64,000 nt of DNA, from positions 310,001-374,000 of the forward strand of contig NZ_JAJSAR010000002.1 of assembly GCF_021729085.1 (NCBI RefSeq). Reading direction: 5' to 3'. The translations under genes were made by a program, and so were the position numbers. The notes under the pieces were generated by a model. It was not told the DNA's origin. It saw nothing but the letters and a program-made list of their open reading frames with translations, and made no database searches. Shown piece by piece: positions 8,393-18,649 of the stretch (its first letter is position 1; each line of letters opens with the position of its first letter). This DNA comes from Pseudohongiella sp. O18 (GTDB lineage: Bacteria > Pseudomonadota > Gammaproteobacteria > Pseudomonadales > Pseudohongiellaceae).

Positions 8393-8866
8393 ATGCGACT
8401 GACCACAAAAGGCCGCTATGCCGTGACCGCTATGTTGGATCTGGCTATCCATGCGGGTCGCGAGCCGGTGACCTTATCGGACATTTCAATGCGGCAGGAC
8501 ATTTCTTTGTCCTACCTTGAGCAGCTTTTCGCCCGCCTGCGGCGGCGTGAACTGGTGCAAAGCGTGCGCGGCCCCGGTGGTGGTTACCGACTCGGGCGCA
8601 GCACCGCCGATATCGCAGTCGTGGATATCATCGACGCTGTGGATGAGTCGGTTGACGCCACTCGTTGTCAGGGGCAGGGCAACTGCCAGCAGGGCGAGAT
8701 CTGTCTCACACATCATCTGTGGGAGGATCTGAGTCAGCAGATTCACACGTTTCTGGGCGGTATCAGTCTGGCCGACCTGATGAGCCGTCATGACGTTCAA
8801 CGCATAGCCGACAGTCAGGATGAACGGCGGGAAGTGATCGTTCGCGACATGCGCCTGTCGTCCTGA
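8393..8866 (+). CDS. iscR: Fe-S cluster assembly regulator IscR
   Basis: This 157-residue Rrf2-family regulator has an N-terminal winged helix ([18 protein letters not shown]) and the three cysteines that ligate the [2Fe-2S] cluster, Cys92, Cys98 and Cys104, with His107. These are the same positions as in E. coli IscR. It is expected to sense cellular Fe-S status, repress its own promoter through the type-1 site at 8317-8341 when holo, and act on other promoters when apo. iscS follows after 37 bases. The rest of the isc operon is missing here, so its regulon must lie partly elsewhere, for example at a suf operon (inference). Confidence 0.96.
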   Translation: MRLTTKGRYAVTAMLDLAIHAGREPVTLSDISMRQDISLSYLEQLFARLRRRELVQSVRGPGGGYRLGRSTADIAVVDIIDAVDESVDATRCQGQGNCQQGEICLTHHLWEDLSQQIHTFLGGISLADLMSRHDVQRIADSQDERREVIVRDMRLSS

Positions 8867-8903
8867 TATCAGCTTGTAATCAGGGTTGTATTCAGGAGAG
8901 TTG

Positions 8904-10070
8904 ATGAAATTACCCGTCTATCTGGACTACGCCGCCACTACCCCTGTTGATCCCAGGGTAGCCGAGCGCATGGCTAAATGCCTGACGCTGGATGGTCAAT
9001 TCGGCAATCCCGCCTCACGTGCGCATCTGTTTGGCTGGCAGGCAGAAGAAGTTGTCGAAAACGCCCGCCGCGATGTGGCAGATCTGCTGCACTGTGACCC
9101 TCGTGAGATTGTCTGGACCTCGGGCGCCACTGAGGCAGACAACCTCGCCATCAAGGGTGTGGCGCAGTTTCATGCCGATCGCGGCAAACACATCATTACC
9201 TCTGCCATCGAACACAAAGCCGTCCTGGACAGCTGTCGATACCTGGAAACTCTTGGTTTTGAGGTCAGCTACCTGAAGTCTGACAACACCGGGCGCATTG
9301 AGCCGGCGGCCCTGGCTGAGGCCATTCGCCCGGATACCATCCTGGTGTCGCTGATGCACGTCAACAACGAGCTGGGAACGGCCAACGATGTTAATGCTCT
9401 GGGTGAGGTTTGCAGAAGTAAAGGCGTTATATTTCATGTGGATGCGGCACAAAGCGCGGGTAAGCTGCCAATAGACCTGGGCCAGATGCCCATCGATCTG
9501 TTGTCGCTGTCGGCGCACAAGATTTACGGGCCCAAAGGTATTGGCGCGCTGTATGTGCGTCGTGAGCCCAGGGTCGATCTGGTCGCGCAGATTCACGGTG
9601 GTGGCCATGAGCGGGGTATGCGCTCGGGCACGCTGCCGACGCATCAGATTGCCGGCATGGGTGATGCCTTCCGGTATGCTGCAGCAGAACTGGAGGCAGA
9701 TCACCGCCGCCTCACGGCGCTGCGCAAACGGTTTCTTGAAGGGCTGTCGAAGCTGGATGGCTGGAAGCTTAACGGTCATCCGGAGCAGCATGCACCCGGC
9801 ATCATCAATGTCGCATTTTCCGATGTGGACGGTGAGTCACTGCTGATGGCGCTGCGTGGCATCGCCGTATCGTCCGGCTCTGCCTGCATGTCGGCGACCA
9901 TGGAGCCTTCCTATGTGTTGCGTGGCATAGGCGTACCTGACGAGCTGGCCCAGGCGGCGCTGCGCTTCTCGGTAGGACGCTTCAGTACCGAACAGGACAT
10001 CGATACGGCCATCGCAGCCGTGCTGGAAATGGTGCCTCGTCTCAGAGCTGTAGAATTACAGCCACGATAA
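8904..10070 (+). CDS. iscS: Cysteine desulfurase IscS (short C-terminus)
   Basis: IscS is the PLP enzyme that takes sulfur from cysteine for Fe-S clusters and tRNA thiolation. The start [21 protein letters not shown] matches E. coli IscS and has AGGAGA just upstream, so ATG 8904 is preferred over 8886. PLP-binding Lys206 ([10 protein letters not shown]) and catalytic Cys328 (SSGSACMSA) are at E. coli positions. The protein ends at residue 388 ([10 protein letters not shown]) and lacks the roughly 16-residue conserved tail of the 404-residue E. coli enzyme, a region involved in IscU binding. The next gene is ndk, not iscU. Confidence 0.95.
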   Translation: MKLPVYLDYAATTPVDPRVAERMAKCLTLDGQFGNPASRAHLFGWQAEEVVENARRDVADLLHCDPREIVWTSGATEADNLAIKGVAQFHADRGKHIITSAIEHKAVLDSCRYLETLGFEVSYLKSDNTGRIEPAALAEAIRPDTILVSLMHVNNELGTANDVNALGEVCRSKGVIFHVDAAQSAGKLPIDLGQMPIDLLSLSAHKIYGPKGIGALYVRREPRVDLVAQIHGGGHERGMRSGTLPTHQIAGMGDAFRYAAAELEADHRRLTALRKRFLEGLSKLDGWKLNGHPEQHAPGIINVAFSDVDGESLLMALRGIAVSSGSACMSATMEPSYVLRGIGVPDELAQAALRFSVGRFSTEQDIDTAIAAVLEMVPRLRAVELQPR

Positions 10071-10074
10071 CCAG

Positions 10075-10080
10075 TATAAT
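10075..10080 (+). promoter_or_regulatory. Candidate -10 element upstream of ndk
   Basis: A perfect TATAAT lies 52 bases before the ndk start and 4 bases after the iscS stop. No -35 at standard spacing matches well, so this is a possible internal promoter that would separate ndk-rlmN expression from iscRS control. Confidence 0.4.
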
Positions 10081-10132
10081 GCGCGCCTTTTATACACGCG
10101 ACTTAAGACGCGAAATGCTGTGGAGCTGAACA

Positions 10133-10561
10133 ATGGCAACTGAACGTACATTATCAATCATCAAACCTGATGCAGTCGGCAAAAATGTGATCGGCGAGAT
10201 CTACTCCCGATTCGAGAAAGCCGGCCTGCGCATCGTTGCTGCCAAGATGGTGCAACTGACCGACGAGAGCGCTGGCGGTTTCTACGCCGAGCACAAAGAG
10301 CGCGGATTCTTCAAGGATCTGATCGCGTTCATGACCTCTGGCCCGGTCATGGTTCAGGTGCTGGAAGGTGAAGGCGCAGTGGCCATGAACCGCGAGCTGA
10401 TGGGTGCCACCAACCCTGCAGAAGCCAAGCCAGGTACCATTCGTGCTGATTTCGCCAAATCCATCGATGCCAATGCCGTGCACGGTTCCGATTCTGCACA
10501 GTCTGCGGCGCGCGAAATCGCCTACTTTTTCAATGACTCAGAGATCTGCCCGCGCGGCTGA
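10133..10561 (+). CDS. ndk: Nucleoside diphosphate kinase
   Basis: This 142-residue cytoplasmic kinase transfers the gamma phosphate between nucleotides through a phosphohistidine. [12 protein letters not shown] at the N-terminus and the active-site motif NAVHGSDSA (His near 117) are diagnostic. Length is standard. GTGGAGC lies upstream of the ATG. It heads the conserved order ndk-rlmN-rodZ-ispG-hisS and directly follows iscS after a 62-base gap that may hold its own promoter. Confidence 0.98.
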   Translation: MATERTLSIIKPDAVGKNVIGEIYSRFEKAGLRIVAAKMVQLTDESAGGFYAEHKERGFFKDLIAFMTSGPVMVQVLEGEGAVAMNRELMGATNPAEAKPGTIRADFAKSIDANAVHGSDSAQSAAREIAYFFNDSEICPRG

Positions 10562-10596
10562 TTAGCAGCGGCACTGAGCGATCCGGGAAATCACTG

Positions 10597-11757
10597 ATGA
10601 GCGAAACGGTCACTAAAACCAATCTTTTGGGACTCAGCCTGCCCAAGCTGCAGGCTTACTTTGTCTCCATGGATGAGAAACCGTTTCGTGCCGTGCAGGT
10701 GATGAAGTGGATACACCAGCGTGGTGTCACCGACTTTGATGCGATGACAGACATCAGCAAGAGTCTGCGCGACAAACTCAAGACCAACGCGGAGATCCGC
10801 CTGCCAAACGTTGTTCAGGAATACCTGTCCAGCGACGGCTGTTATAAATGGATCGTTCAGGTTGCCAGTGGCAGCCGGGTGGAAACAGTCTATATTCCTG
10901 AGGCTGGTCGAGCTACGCTGTGCATTTCTTCTCAGGCAGGGTGTACGCTGGACTGCAGTTTCTGCGCAACCGGCAAACAGGGCTTTAACAGTAACCTGAC
11001 CACGGCAGAGATCATCGGTCAGCTTTGGTGGGCCAATCACCGTCTCAATGGTTTTGCCGAACCTCGCGCAGGCGCCGGTAAAAGCAATCGGGCGGTCAGC
11101 AATATTGTCATGATGGGCATGGGTGAACCTCTGCTCAATTTCGACAATGTCATGGATGCACTGCATCTGATGATGGAAGACAATGCCTACGGTCTGTCCA
11201 AGCGTCGTGTTACGGTCAGCACCGCAGGTGTTGTCCCTGCCATTGACCGAATGAAAGATTATACCGATGCATCGCTGGCCATTTCGCTGCACGCACCCAA
11301 TGACGAGCTGCGCAACCAGATTGTGCCGGTTAACAAAAAATACCCTATCCGGGAACTTCTGCGCAGTGTTAAGGACTATATGGCTAGTCTGCCGGATAAA
11401 CGGGTACCGGTTGTTGAGTACACGCTGATCGCCGGCGTCAACGATCATCGTCAGCACGCCAGAGAGCTGGCGGCGTTGCTGAAGGACTTTCCCTGCAAGA
11501 TCAATCTCATCCCGTTTAATCCGTTTGAGCAGTCGGATTACCGTCGGCCAAGCAATTCGTCGGTCAACACGTTCAGGGAAATCCTGCAACAGGCTGACTA
11601 CACTGTTACAGTGCGAACCACGCGTGGCGACGACATAGGTGCGGCCTGTGGTCAGCTGGTTGGCGAAGTGGCTGACCAGACCAAGCGAAGTGCACGTTAC
11701 CGCAAAGCGGCCGAGTTATCGGCCGCCAATCGGCTGGATGTGCACAACGTAATCTGA
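10597..11757 (+). CDS. rlmN: 23S rRNA (A2503-C2)/tRNA (A37-C2) methyltransferase RlmN
   Basis: This 386-residue radical-SAM enzyme methylates 23S rRNA A2503 and certain tRNAs at A37. The cluster motif CTLDCSFC gives Cys116, Cys120 and Cys123. The [10 protein letters not shown] motif is also present. The C-terminal GAACGQL holds the cysteine that carries the methyl/protein-RNA adduct. In Pseudomonas pilF(pilW) follows rlmN; here it is absent and rodZ comes next. Confidence 0.97.
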   Translation: MSETVTKTNLLGLSLPKLQAYFVSMDEKPFRAVQVMKWIHQRGVTDFDAMTDISKSLRDKLKTNAEIRLPNVVQEYLSSDGCYKWIVQVASGSRVETVYIPEAGRATLCISSQAGCTLDCSFCATGKQGFNSNLTTAEIIGQLWWANHRLNGFAEPRAGAGKSNRAVSNIVMMGMGEPLLNFDNVMDALHLMMEDNAYGLSKRRVTVSTAGVVPAIDRMKDYTDASLAISLHAPNDELRNQIVPVNKKYPIRELLRSVKDYMASLPDKRVPVVEYTLIAGVNDHRQHARELAALLKDFPCKINLIPFNPFEQSDYRRPSNSSVNTFREILQQADYTVTVRTTRGDDIGAACGQLVGEVADQTKRSARYRKAAELSAANRLDVHNVI

Positions 11758-11840
11758 CAACTGATCGCACGCCGGTGCAGGTATCAGGTCAGGCGCCGAG
11801 CTAACATGGTTCTCAATAAACAGGTCCCAAATAGGATTCA

Positions 11841-12710
11841 ATGAATACACACGACGAAACATCGGATCAATCCGGTCTGTCTGAAGAGCAGGTCGAGCCA
11901 CCATCCTCGGCTCCCGCCCAGACGCCCGGCAATCTGCTGAGAACGCAGCGTGAAACGCTGGAGCTGTCTCTGAAGCAGGTATCCGAACAATTGAATCTGA
12001 CCATGCATTACATCAATTGCATGGAATCCGATAGCTACGACAAGCTGCCGGGTGATGTGTTCGTAAAGGGATATATCCGCAGCTATTCGCGCGTGCTGCA
12101 GCTCGACCCAGAGCAGATGATCGAGCTATACAATGAATTCACCAATAAAAAGGCTGCCCGTAAAGAAGAAGCCATCAAGCGCTACACGCGGCGGCGTCGT
12201 GACAAAAACCGGCCATGGATTATCGTCTCTGGCATAGCTTTTGTGGTGATGGCAGTCGCGTTGTGGTTCATCAATCAGAGCGATGAGACACCGCCTGTCG
12301 ACAATGCCCTGATGGATGAGGCCGTGCGCAATGCGGTCAACGAAACTGAAGTGGGCAATGCCCTGATTGAAGATCAGCCAATAGATGAAGTGCCGGTGTT
12401 CAACAGCCCGGTAGAGCCGGAAGCGGCCAGTGACGCGTCAGTCATGGCTCTGGCATGGCCAGGCTCTGACGAACTGGAGATCATCTTCAGCGACGAAAGC
12501 TGGGTAGAGCTGGAGCACCGTGGCGGTGAAGAAAATTATCAGGATACCCACCAGCAGGGTGAAAAACTAAAGATCACCGGCACCGCGCCATTTTTATTGA
12601 ATCTTGGCAACGCCAGAGCCGCGTCGGTTGTTTATAATGGTCGCGCGCTGGATATCAGCAATAACATTCGCAGTGATGACTCGGCCCGACTGAGTGTGGG
12701 GATGCAGTAA
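11841..12710 (+). CDS. rodZ: Cytoskeletal protein RodZ
   Basis: This 289-residue bitopic membrane protein links MreB to the cell-wall elongation machinery. It has an N-terminal helix-turn-helix domain of the HTH_25 type (about 31-95, [22 protein letters not shown] through [12 protein letters not shown]). A basic juxtamembrane stretch ([12 protein letters not shown]) precedes one membrane helix (about 129-146), and an acidic linker leads to a C-terminal DUF4115 domain in the periplasm. It sits immediately before ispG, as in E. coli and Pseudomonas. RodA, a partner in elongation, is encoded about 10 kb away. Confidence 0.93.
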   Translation: MNTHDETSDQSGLSEEQVEPPSSAPAQTPGNLLRTQRETLELSLKQVSEQLNLTMHYINCMESDSYDKLPGDVFVKGYIRSYSRVLQLDPEQMIELYNEFTNKKAARKEEAIKRYTRRRRDKNRPWIIVSGIAFVVMAVALWFINQSDETPPVDNALMDEAVRNAVNETEVGNALIEDQPIDEVPVFNSPVEPEAASDASVMALAWPGSDELEIIFSDESWVELEHRGGEENYQDTHQQGEKLKITGTAPFLLNLGNARAASVVYNGRALDISNNIRSDDSARLSVGMQ

Positions 12711-12711
12711 C

Positions 12712-13839
12712 ATGATGAGTGAATCGCCAATCAAACGCCGCAAAAGCCGCCAGATCATGGTGGGGCGTGTGCCTGTGGGTGGTGGTGCTCCGATTTCCGT
12801 TCAGAGCATGACCAATACGGAAACCTGTGACGTGGACGCCACCGTAGCCCAGATTCAACGGCTGGCCAATGTAGGTGCTGACATCGTCAGGGTCTCGGTG
12901 CCCAGCATGGAAGCGGCCGAAGCCTTCCGCCAGATCCGGGCTCGTGTAGACCTGCCACTGGTGGCGGATATTCATTTCGACTACAAGATCGCGCTGAAGG
13001 TCGCCGAATATGGCGTTGACTGCCTGCGCATCAATCCCGGCAATATTGGCAGCGAAAAGCGCATCCGGGCAGTCATAGACGCTGCGCGCGACAAGGGCAT
13101 TCCGCTGCGCATCGGTGTTAATGCCGGCTCTCTGGGCAAGACGCTGTTGCGCAAGTACAAAGAACCGACTGCCGACGCCATGGTGGAATCGGCTCTGACG
13201 CAGATCGACATTCTCGACAAACTTGATTTCCAGGACTTCAAGATCAGTCTGAAGGCATCGGAAATATTCATGACCCTGCAGGCATACCGCACACTGGCCA
13301 GCCAGATTGAACAGCCTCTGCATCTTGGCATCACTGAGGCGGGCGGTCTGCGCTCTGGCACCGTCAAGTCGGCAATCGGTCTGGGTGCACTGTTGATGGA
13401 CGGCATCGGCGATACCATCCGCATCTCGCTGGCGGCCGATCCCGTGGAAGAAATTCGCGTCGGCTTCGATATTCTCAAGAGCCTGGGGCTGCGCAGCAAA
13501 GGCGTCAATCTTGTGGCCTGTCCCAGTTGCTCACGGCAGAACTTTGATGTCATTGGTGTCGTGAATCAGCTTGAAGCCCGGCTTGAGGACATTATTACGC
13601 CCGTGGATGTTGCGGTCATCGGCTGTATCGTTAATGGACCGGGCGAAGCCAAAGTGGCAGAGATCGGCCTGACCGGTGCCAGCCCCAACAACCTGGCCTA
13701 TATCGATGGCAAGCCGCACCACAAGGTGGACAATGCGACCCTGGTGGATGAACTTGAGGCCATGGTGCGGGCGCGAGTGGCAGAGAAACTCAGGGCCGAG
13801 GCAGAGCAGGCGCCGGCAGGCATCATCGCTCGCGGCTGA
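12712..13839 (+). CDS. ispG: 4-hydroxy-3-methylbut-2-en-1-yl diphosphate synthase (flavodoxin)
   Basis: IspG reduces MEcPP to HMBPP, the penultimate step of the MEP isoprenoid pathway. The 375-residue product has an N-terminal TIM-barrel ([20 protein letters not shown]) and C-terminal 4Fe-4S ligands: two cysteines in ACPSCSRQ and a third in [10 protein letters not shown]. The start at 12712 lies one base after the rodZ stop and has a GGGG-type site; an upstream GTG at 12694 overlaps rodZ and is less likely. It needs Fe-S clusters, which is notable next to the reduced isc locus. Confidence 0.97.
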   Translation: MMSESPIKRRKSRQIMVGRVPVGGGAPISVQSMTNTETCDVDATVAQIQRLANVGADIVRVSVPSMEAAEAFRQIRARVDLPLVADIHFDYKIALKVAEYGVDCLRINPGNIGSEKRIRAVIDAARDKGIPLRIGVNAGSLGKTLLRKYKEPTADAMVESALTQIDILDKLDFQDFKISLKASEIFMTLQAYRTLASQIEQPLHLGITEAGGLRSGTVKSAIGLGALLMDGIGDTIRISLAADPVEEIRVGFDILKSLGLRSKGVNLVACPSCSRQNFDVIGVVNQLEARLEDIITPVDVAVIGCIVNGPGEAKVAEIGLTGASPNNLAYIDGKPHHKVDNATLVDELEAMVRARVAEKLRAEAEQAPAGIIARG

Positions 13840-13873
13840 TGAGCAGACTGGACAAGGAGTCGCTGGAAAATCT

Positions 13874-15166
13874 ATGAGCAAGATCCAGGCAATTCGCGGG
13901 ATGAACGACATACTCCCCGCAGACACGGCATTGTGGCAATACATTGAGCAGGTGGTCTCGCAGATCGTCCAGGGCTACGGATATCGCGAGATTCGATTCC
14001 CGGTGCTGGAGCAGACCCAGCTTTTCAAACGCTCTATCGGCGAAGTGACCGATATCGTTGAAAAGGAGATGTACACCTTTACCGATCGCAATGGCGATGA
14101 ACTCAGTCTGCGCCCTGAAGGCACCGCTGGCTGTGTACGCGCCGCCGAGCAGCACGGCCTGCTGTACAACCAGCAACAGCGCCTCTGGTATCGTGGTCCG
14201 ATGTTCCGCCATGAACGTCCGCAGAAGGGACGGTACCGTCAGTTTCATCAGGTAGGTGTCGAAGCCTTTGGCATGACCGGCCCGGATATTGATGCCGAGA
14301 TCATTCTGGTATCTGCCGCGCTGTGGCGTGCACTGGGTCTGCAGCATGCTGTCAGGCTGGAAATCAACAATATCGGCACTTCAGAAGATCGCAAAGCCTA
14401 TGGCGCGGCGCTGAAAGCCTTCCTGCTGTCACATGAAGCCCAGCTTGATGAAGACAGTCAGCGGCGACTGCACAGCAATCCCCTGCGCATTCTGGACAGC
14501 AAAGTGCCCCAGACACAGACGATCCTGGCAGATGCTCCTAAACTGTCTGAGTATGTTGCGGAAGAAACAGCGGTTCATTATCAGACACTTAAATCGCTGC
14601 TGGATGCCAACGGCGTGGCCTATACTGAGAACCCCAGGCTGGTGCGCGGGCTGGATTACTACAATAATCTGGTTTTCGAATGGATAACGGATGAGCTGGG
14701 TGCCCAGGGCACGGTCTGCGCTGGTGGTCGTTATGACTCGCTGGTCGCGCAGCTGGGTGGGCGTGGTACGCCGGCTGTAGGCCTGGCCTTTGGTATGGAG
14801 CGCCTGGTGCTGCTGCTGCAGAGCGCTGGCGAAGTGCCTGCCTCCCTGATGCAGCCGCTGGATGTCTATCTGCTGGGCTCAGAGGGAGTGCCGCAGTCCG
14901 CGCTGATGATGCTGGCGGAATCACTGCGGCGGCAATTGCCCAGACTCAGGCTGGCAATGCATTGTGGCGGCGGCAAGTTCAACAGCCAGCTGAAGAAAGC
15001 ATATAATAGCGGCGCCAGTGCAGCTGTCATCATTGATGCAGTAGAAGGTGATGGGCTTTCGGCACGGCTGCGACGACTGGACGATGCCGGCGATACCTTT
15101 GAGCTGGATGAAGCTGGTCTGCTGGTCGCCCTGCGCCGCCTGGCCACGCCAGACGCAAGCGCTTGA
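13874..15166 (+). CDS. hisS: Histidine--tRNA ligase
   Basis: This class II aminoacyl-tRNA synthetase charges tRNA-His. The 430-residue product begins [15 protein letters not shown], as in E. coli. It carries motif 2 ([22 protein letters not shown]), the histidine-specific LVRGLDYYN and motif 3 (GLAFGMERL). A C-terminal anticodon-binding domain follows. The long open frame back to 13676 overlaps ispG and was rejected as start. It stands 34 bases after ispG in the conserved operon. Confidence 0.97.
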   Translation: MSKIQAIRGMNDILPADTALWQYIEQVVSQIVQGYGYREIRFPVLEQTQLFKRSIGEVTDIVEKEMYTFTDRNGDELSLRPEGTAGCVRAAEQHGLLYNQQQRLWYRGPMFRHERPQKGRYRQFHQVGVEAFGMTGPDIDAEIILVSAALWRALGLQHAVRLEINNIGTSEDRKAYGAALKAFLLSHEAQLDEDSQRRLHSNPLRILDSKVPQTQTILADAPKLSEYVAEETAVHYQTLKSLLDANGVAYTENPRLVRGLDYYNNLVFEWITDELGAQGTVCAGGRYDSLVAQLGGRGTPAVGLAFGMERLVLLLQSAGEVPASLMQPLDVYLLGSEGVPQSALMMLAESLRRQLPRLRLAMHCGGGKFNSQLKKAYNSGASAAVIIDAVEGDGLSARLRRLDDAGDTFELDEAGLLVALRRLATPDASA

Positions 15167-15262
15167 CAGCAGGATAACGGTAGGACACGATGCCTGCCTT
15201 AAATTGAGTATGCCCGCACTGCGAAGCAGTGGGGTCGGATTGGATTGGACAGGAGCTGGTTT

Positions 15263-15931
15263 GTGGCTTTAAGTGCAGCAGAAGAAGAAACCCTCGAATC
15301 GCTAAAGCGCTGGTGGCATGAAAGTGGCCGCCTGCTGGCTCTGGGAATAGCAGTGGTCGCCGCCGTTTATTTCGGCTGGCAGTTCTGGCAGAGCAGTCAA
15401 CAATCGGCCGCTGCAGAAGCGTCCGCTGTCTACGACCGCCTGTCGACTCTGGCGGTCACCAACCCGGGTGAACTGATACCGGCTGAAGGACACGACGAAA
15501 TCCGTCAACTGACAGCAGAGCTGAAGAACGAACACAGCAGCAGCGTCTATGCACTTTACGGTGCGCTGTTTGCGGCCCGGCTTGCGGTCGAAACGGATGA
15601 TCTTGCCACCGCACGCCAGGAGCTGGAATGGCTGCTGGCTAACACACAGAGCGGCATGTTCAACAGCACCGAGCCAACCCTGATCCGGCTGGCACAGCTG
15701 CGTCTTGGACAGGTCATGCTGGCCAGTGGCGAAACAGATGAAGCCCTGGCGCTGATCAGTACTGTTGACGGCCAGGCTCTGCAATCCGAATTTGACGAGT
15801 TGCGCGGTGACATTTACCTGGCGCAGGGCAATCATGAACAGGCACTGGCGGCTTACGAGTCTGCCCAGGGCGCTGGCAACATGAGCCCGGTGTTGCAGAT
15901 GAAAATGTCCGAACTGCAGGGCAGCCGTTGA
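15263..15931 (+). CDS. yfgM: YfgM-type SecYEG-associated TPR protein
   Basis: This 222-residue inner-membrane protein has a short cytosolic N-terminus (ALSAAEEETLESLKRWWHESG), one membrane helix (about 25-42) and a periplasmic tetratricopeptide-like domain. E. coli YfgM is an ancillary subunit of the Sec translocon that works with the chaperone PpiD. The GTG at 15263 was chosen because AGGAG lies 7 bases upstream; TTG 15245 is an alternative. Position between hisS and bamB matches E. coli. Confidence 0.9.
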   Translation: MALSAAEEETLESLKRWWHESGRLLALGIAVVAAVYFGWQFWQSSQQSAAAEASAVYDRLSTLAVTNPGELIPAEGHDEIRQLTAELKNEHSSSVYALYGALFAARLAVETDDLATARQELEWLLANTQSGMFNSTEPTLIRLAQLRLGQVMLASGETDEALALISTVDGQALQSEFDELRGDIYLAQGNHEQALAAYESAQGAGNMSPVLQMKMSELQGSR

Positions 15932-15959
15932 TTAATCCATCGATTCAGGCCATCAGACT

Positions 15960-17108
15960 ATGACCCAAGCCATAAAGCTGGCGCTGTTGCTTACGCTTGC
16001 CGGAGTGATCAGTGCCTGCAGTCTTTTCTCTGACGACGAGACCGAACAACCGCGTGAACTGACTGACATCAATGAGCAGTTTGAGCTCGAACGTGTCTGG
16101 TCAGTCAATGTTGGCGATGGTCAGGGTGAGGGCTACAACCGTCTGGCACCCGCCATTGATGGTCAGAACATTTATGCGGCCAGTGCCGATGGCACAGTGA
16201 TGGCGATCAATAAGGAGACAGGGCGCGTACTGTGGCGCGAGCGCACTGATCTGCCGATTACCGGTGGCGTTGGCGCAGCTTCTGGCTTGGTACTGGTGGG
16301 AACACTGGACGCCCGCGTGGTGGCCTTTAATCAGAGTTCCGGTGAACAGATGTGGACCACTGCGGCGACCAGCGAAGTCCTGGCCGCACCCCAGACTGAC
16401 GGCCTGCGCGTAGTTGTCCAGACCATTGATGGGCGGTTGATTGGTTACGATGCACGCGATGGTGAGCGACTGTGGATTTACGAGAACACGGTGCCGGCTC
16501 TGTCACTGCGTGGCACCAGTAAGCCGCTGATCACCGGTAATCGGGTGATTGCCGGCTTTGCCAACGGCCTGATTGCGGCAGTGGATATAACCAATGGCAA
16601 CCTGCTCTGGGAAGAGCGTGTCGCCATTCCGCAGGGGCGGTACGATATTGAACGGATCATAGACATCGACGGTAACCCGACGCTGTTTGGTGGTATCGTG
16701 TATGTCAGCAGCTTTCAGGGTAACCTGATGGGACTGGATGTACAGACAGGTCGTATCGTCTGGGGTATGGCAGGCTCCAGTTACAATGCACTGGCACTGG
16801 GCCTCGGCAATATTTACTGGGTCGATGCCAACAGCCATGTGTTTGCCGTACAGAACAATTCCGAGCGAACTGTCTGGGAAAACGACGATTTGCGACTGCG
16901 CAAAGTGAACAGCCCGGTAACGTTCAACAACTACCTGGCGGTCGGTGACTTTGAGGGTTACCTGCACGTGCTGTCACAGATCGATGGCCAGATAGTTGCC
17001 CGTACACGCATTGATCGATCAGGTATTCGCGGCGAAATTATCTCCGAAGGCCGCAACCTTTACGTATTTACAAACAGCGGGCGTCTTAGCGCCTTACGCC
17101 TGCCTTGA
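15960..17108 (+). CDS. bamB: Outer membrane protein assembly factor BamB
   Basis: This 382-residue lipoprotein of the BAM complex helps insert beta-barrel proteins into the outer membrane. The signal ends in a lipobox VISAC with the lipidated cysteine at residue 20. The rest is an eight-bladed PQQ-type beta-propeller with repeated blade motifs of the form GRVLWRERT, GERLWIYE and GRIVWGMAG. It lies between yfgM and der as in other gammaproteobacteria. Confidence 0.96.
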   Translation: MTQAIKLALLLTLAGVISACSLFSDDETEQPRELTDINEQFELERVWSVNVGDGQGEGYNRLAPAIDGQNIYAASADGTVMAINKETGRVLWRERTDLPITGGVGAASGLVLVGTLDARVVAFNQSSGEQMWTTAATSEVLAAPQTDGLRVVVQTIDGRLIGYDARDGERLWIYENTVPALSLRGTSKPLITGNRVIAGFANGLIAAVDITNGNLLWEERVAIPQGRYDIERIIDIDGNPTLFGGIVYVSSFQGNLMGLDVQTGRIVWGMAGSSYNALALGLGNIYWVDANSHVFAVQNNSERTVWENDDLRLRKVNSPVTFNNYLAVGDFEGYLHVLSQIDGQIVARTRIDRSGIRGEIISEGRNLYVFTNSGRLSALRLP

Positions 17109-17112
17109 TTCC

Positions 17113-17135
17113 AGGGCCTGTGTCTGACAGGCCCT
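17113..17135. other. Strong hairpin between bamB and der
   Basis: A perfect 9-base-pair stem AGGGCCTGT/ACAGGCCCT with a 5-base loop fills half of the 47-base gap. There is no T-tract on the plus strand, so a processing or mRNA-stability element is as likely as a weak terminator. Confidence 0.45.
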
Positions 17136-17155
17136 GACTTGCATCTGGAAATCTT

Positions 17156-18616
17156 ATGAAGCCCGTTATCGCCCTGGTGGGTCGCCCCAATGTGGGTAAG
17201 TCCACGCTGTTCAATCGACTGACTCGCAGTCGTGATGCCCTGGTTGCCGATTTTCCCGGGCTTACCCGTGATCGCAAGTACGGTGAGGGTAAAGGCGCCA
17301 GTAAACCCTATATAGTTATCGACACCGGTGGTCTGGAAGGTGGCGAGCAGGGCATCGATTTTGCCATGGCATCGCAGTCACTGCTGGCCATGGAAGAGGC
17401 CGATGTTGTGCTGTTGCTGGTGGACGGACGGGCAGGGCTGAATCCGGCTGATATTCAGATCGTCGAGCACCTGCGCAAACTCGACAAGCCAGCTTGCCTG
17501 GTAGTCAACAAGGTCGACGGCATTGACGAGAACGTAGCCCTTGGGGATTTCTACGGGCTTGGCATGGAGCAGATATATCCGGTCACTGCCTCACAGGGGC
17601 GCGGTGTCAGCAAGCTGATCGAATCGGTGCTGGAGCGTTTTCCTGAGCCTCTGTCTGAAGAAGAGCGCGTCGAAGAAGGCATCCGCATTGCCATTGCCGG
17701 ACGTCCCAATGTCGGCAAGTCCACGCTGGTCAACCGCATGCTGGGTGAGGAGCGGGTGGTCGTGTTCGACATGCCTGGCACTACACGTGACAGTATTTAC
17801 ATTCCTTTCGAACGGCACGGTAAACGTTATACGCTGATTGATACGGCGGGTATCCGTCGCCGTGGCAGAACGCACGAAACGGTGGAAAAGTTTTCAGTCG
17901 TTAAATCGCTGACAGCTATTCAGGATGCCAATGTCGTCGTACTGGTTATTGATGCTCGAGACGGCATCGTCGAGCAGGATCTGCATTTGCTCGGTTACGT
18001 GTTGGACGCCGGGCGGGCCCTGGTGATCGCCCTGAATAAATGGGACGGCATGGACACCGAGCAGAAGGAACGCATCAAGAGTGACATCCGGCGCCGTTTC
18101 TCCTTCGTGGATTTTGCCGCCATTCATTTCATCTCTGCCCTGCATGGCACTGGAGTTGGCGATCTGTACAAGTCCATTGAAAAAGCCTACGAGTCCGCGA
18201 AACGGCAATTAAGCACCAACCAGCTGACCCGGATTCTGCAGGATGCGGTAACCGATCATGCACCGCCAATGGTCAATGGTCGTCGCATCAAAATGAAATA
18301 CGCCCATGCGGGTGGTCAGAATCCGCCGATCATCGTGATTCACGGCAAGCAGACCGACAAGCTGCCTGACCATTACAAGCGCTATCTGGAGAAAACATTC
18401 CGGGAAGTGCTGAAGCTGGAGGGCACACCTGTTCGCATCGAACTGCGCAGTGATGCCAATCCATATACACAGCACGAGCAGGGTATGACCCCGCAGCAGG
18501 TTGCCCAGAAACGCCGAATTGCCAAAAACCGCGCGCAGGGCGGAACACACGCGGATGAACGCAAGACTCCGCGCCGTCGACCTGCTGGTCCCGGCGGTGG
18601 TCGAAAGAGCTCCTGA
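17156..18616 (+). CDS. der: Ribosome biogenesis GTPase Der (EngA)
   Basis: This 486-residue GTPase has two tandem G domains and is needed for 50S subunit maturation. Both P-loops read [10 protein letters not shown](F/V)NR (starting at residues 8 and about 182). NKVD and NKWD motifs are present, followed by a C-terminal KH-like domain (about 360-440) and a basic tail rich in Arg and Gly. It closes the conserved ndk-to-der block. Confidence 0.97.
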   Translation: MKPVIALVGRPNVGKSTLFNRLTRSRDALVADFPGLTRDRKYGEGKGASKPYIVIDTGGLEGGEQGIDFAMASQSLLAMEEADVVLLLVDGRAGLNPADIQIVEHLRKLDKPACLVVNKVDGIDENVALGDFYGLGMEQIYPVTASQGRGVSKLIESVLERFPEPLSEEERVEEGIRIAIAGRPNVGKSTLVNRMLGEERVVVFDMPGTTRDSIYIPFERHGKRYTLIDTAGIRRRGRTHETVEKFSVVKSLTAIQDANVVVLVIDARDGIVEQDLHLLGYVLDAGRALVIALNKWDGMDTEQKERIKSDIRRRFSFVDFAAIHFISALHGTGVGDLYKSIEKAYESAKRQLSTNQLTRILQDAVTDHAPPMVNGRRIKMKYAHAGGQNPPIIVIHGKQTDKLPDHYKRYLEKTFREVLKLEGTPVRIELRSDANPYTQHEQGMTPQQVAQKRRIAKNRAQGGTHADERKTPRRRPAGPGGGRKSS

Positions 18617-18649
18617 TATCAAAACCCTGACGTGCGGCTGGAGCAACGC

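Noticed and set aside
10591-11589. 332-residue open frame antisense to rlmN
   Set aside because: It mirrors a conserved radical-SAM gene and has no ribosome site or known motif.
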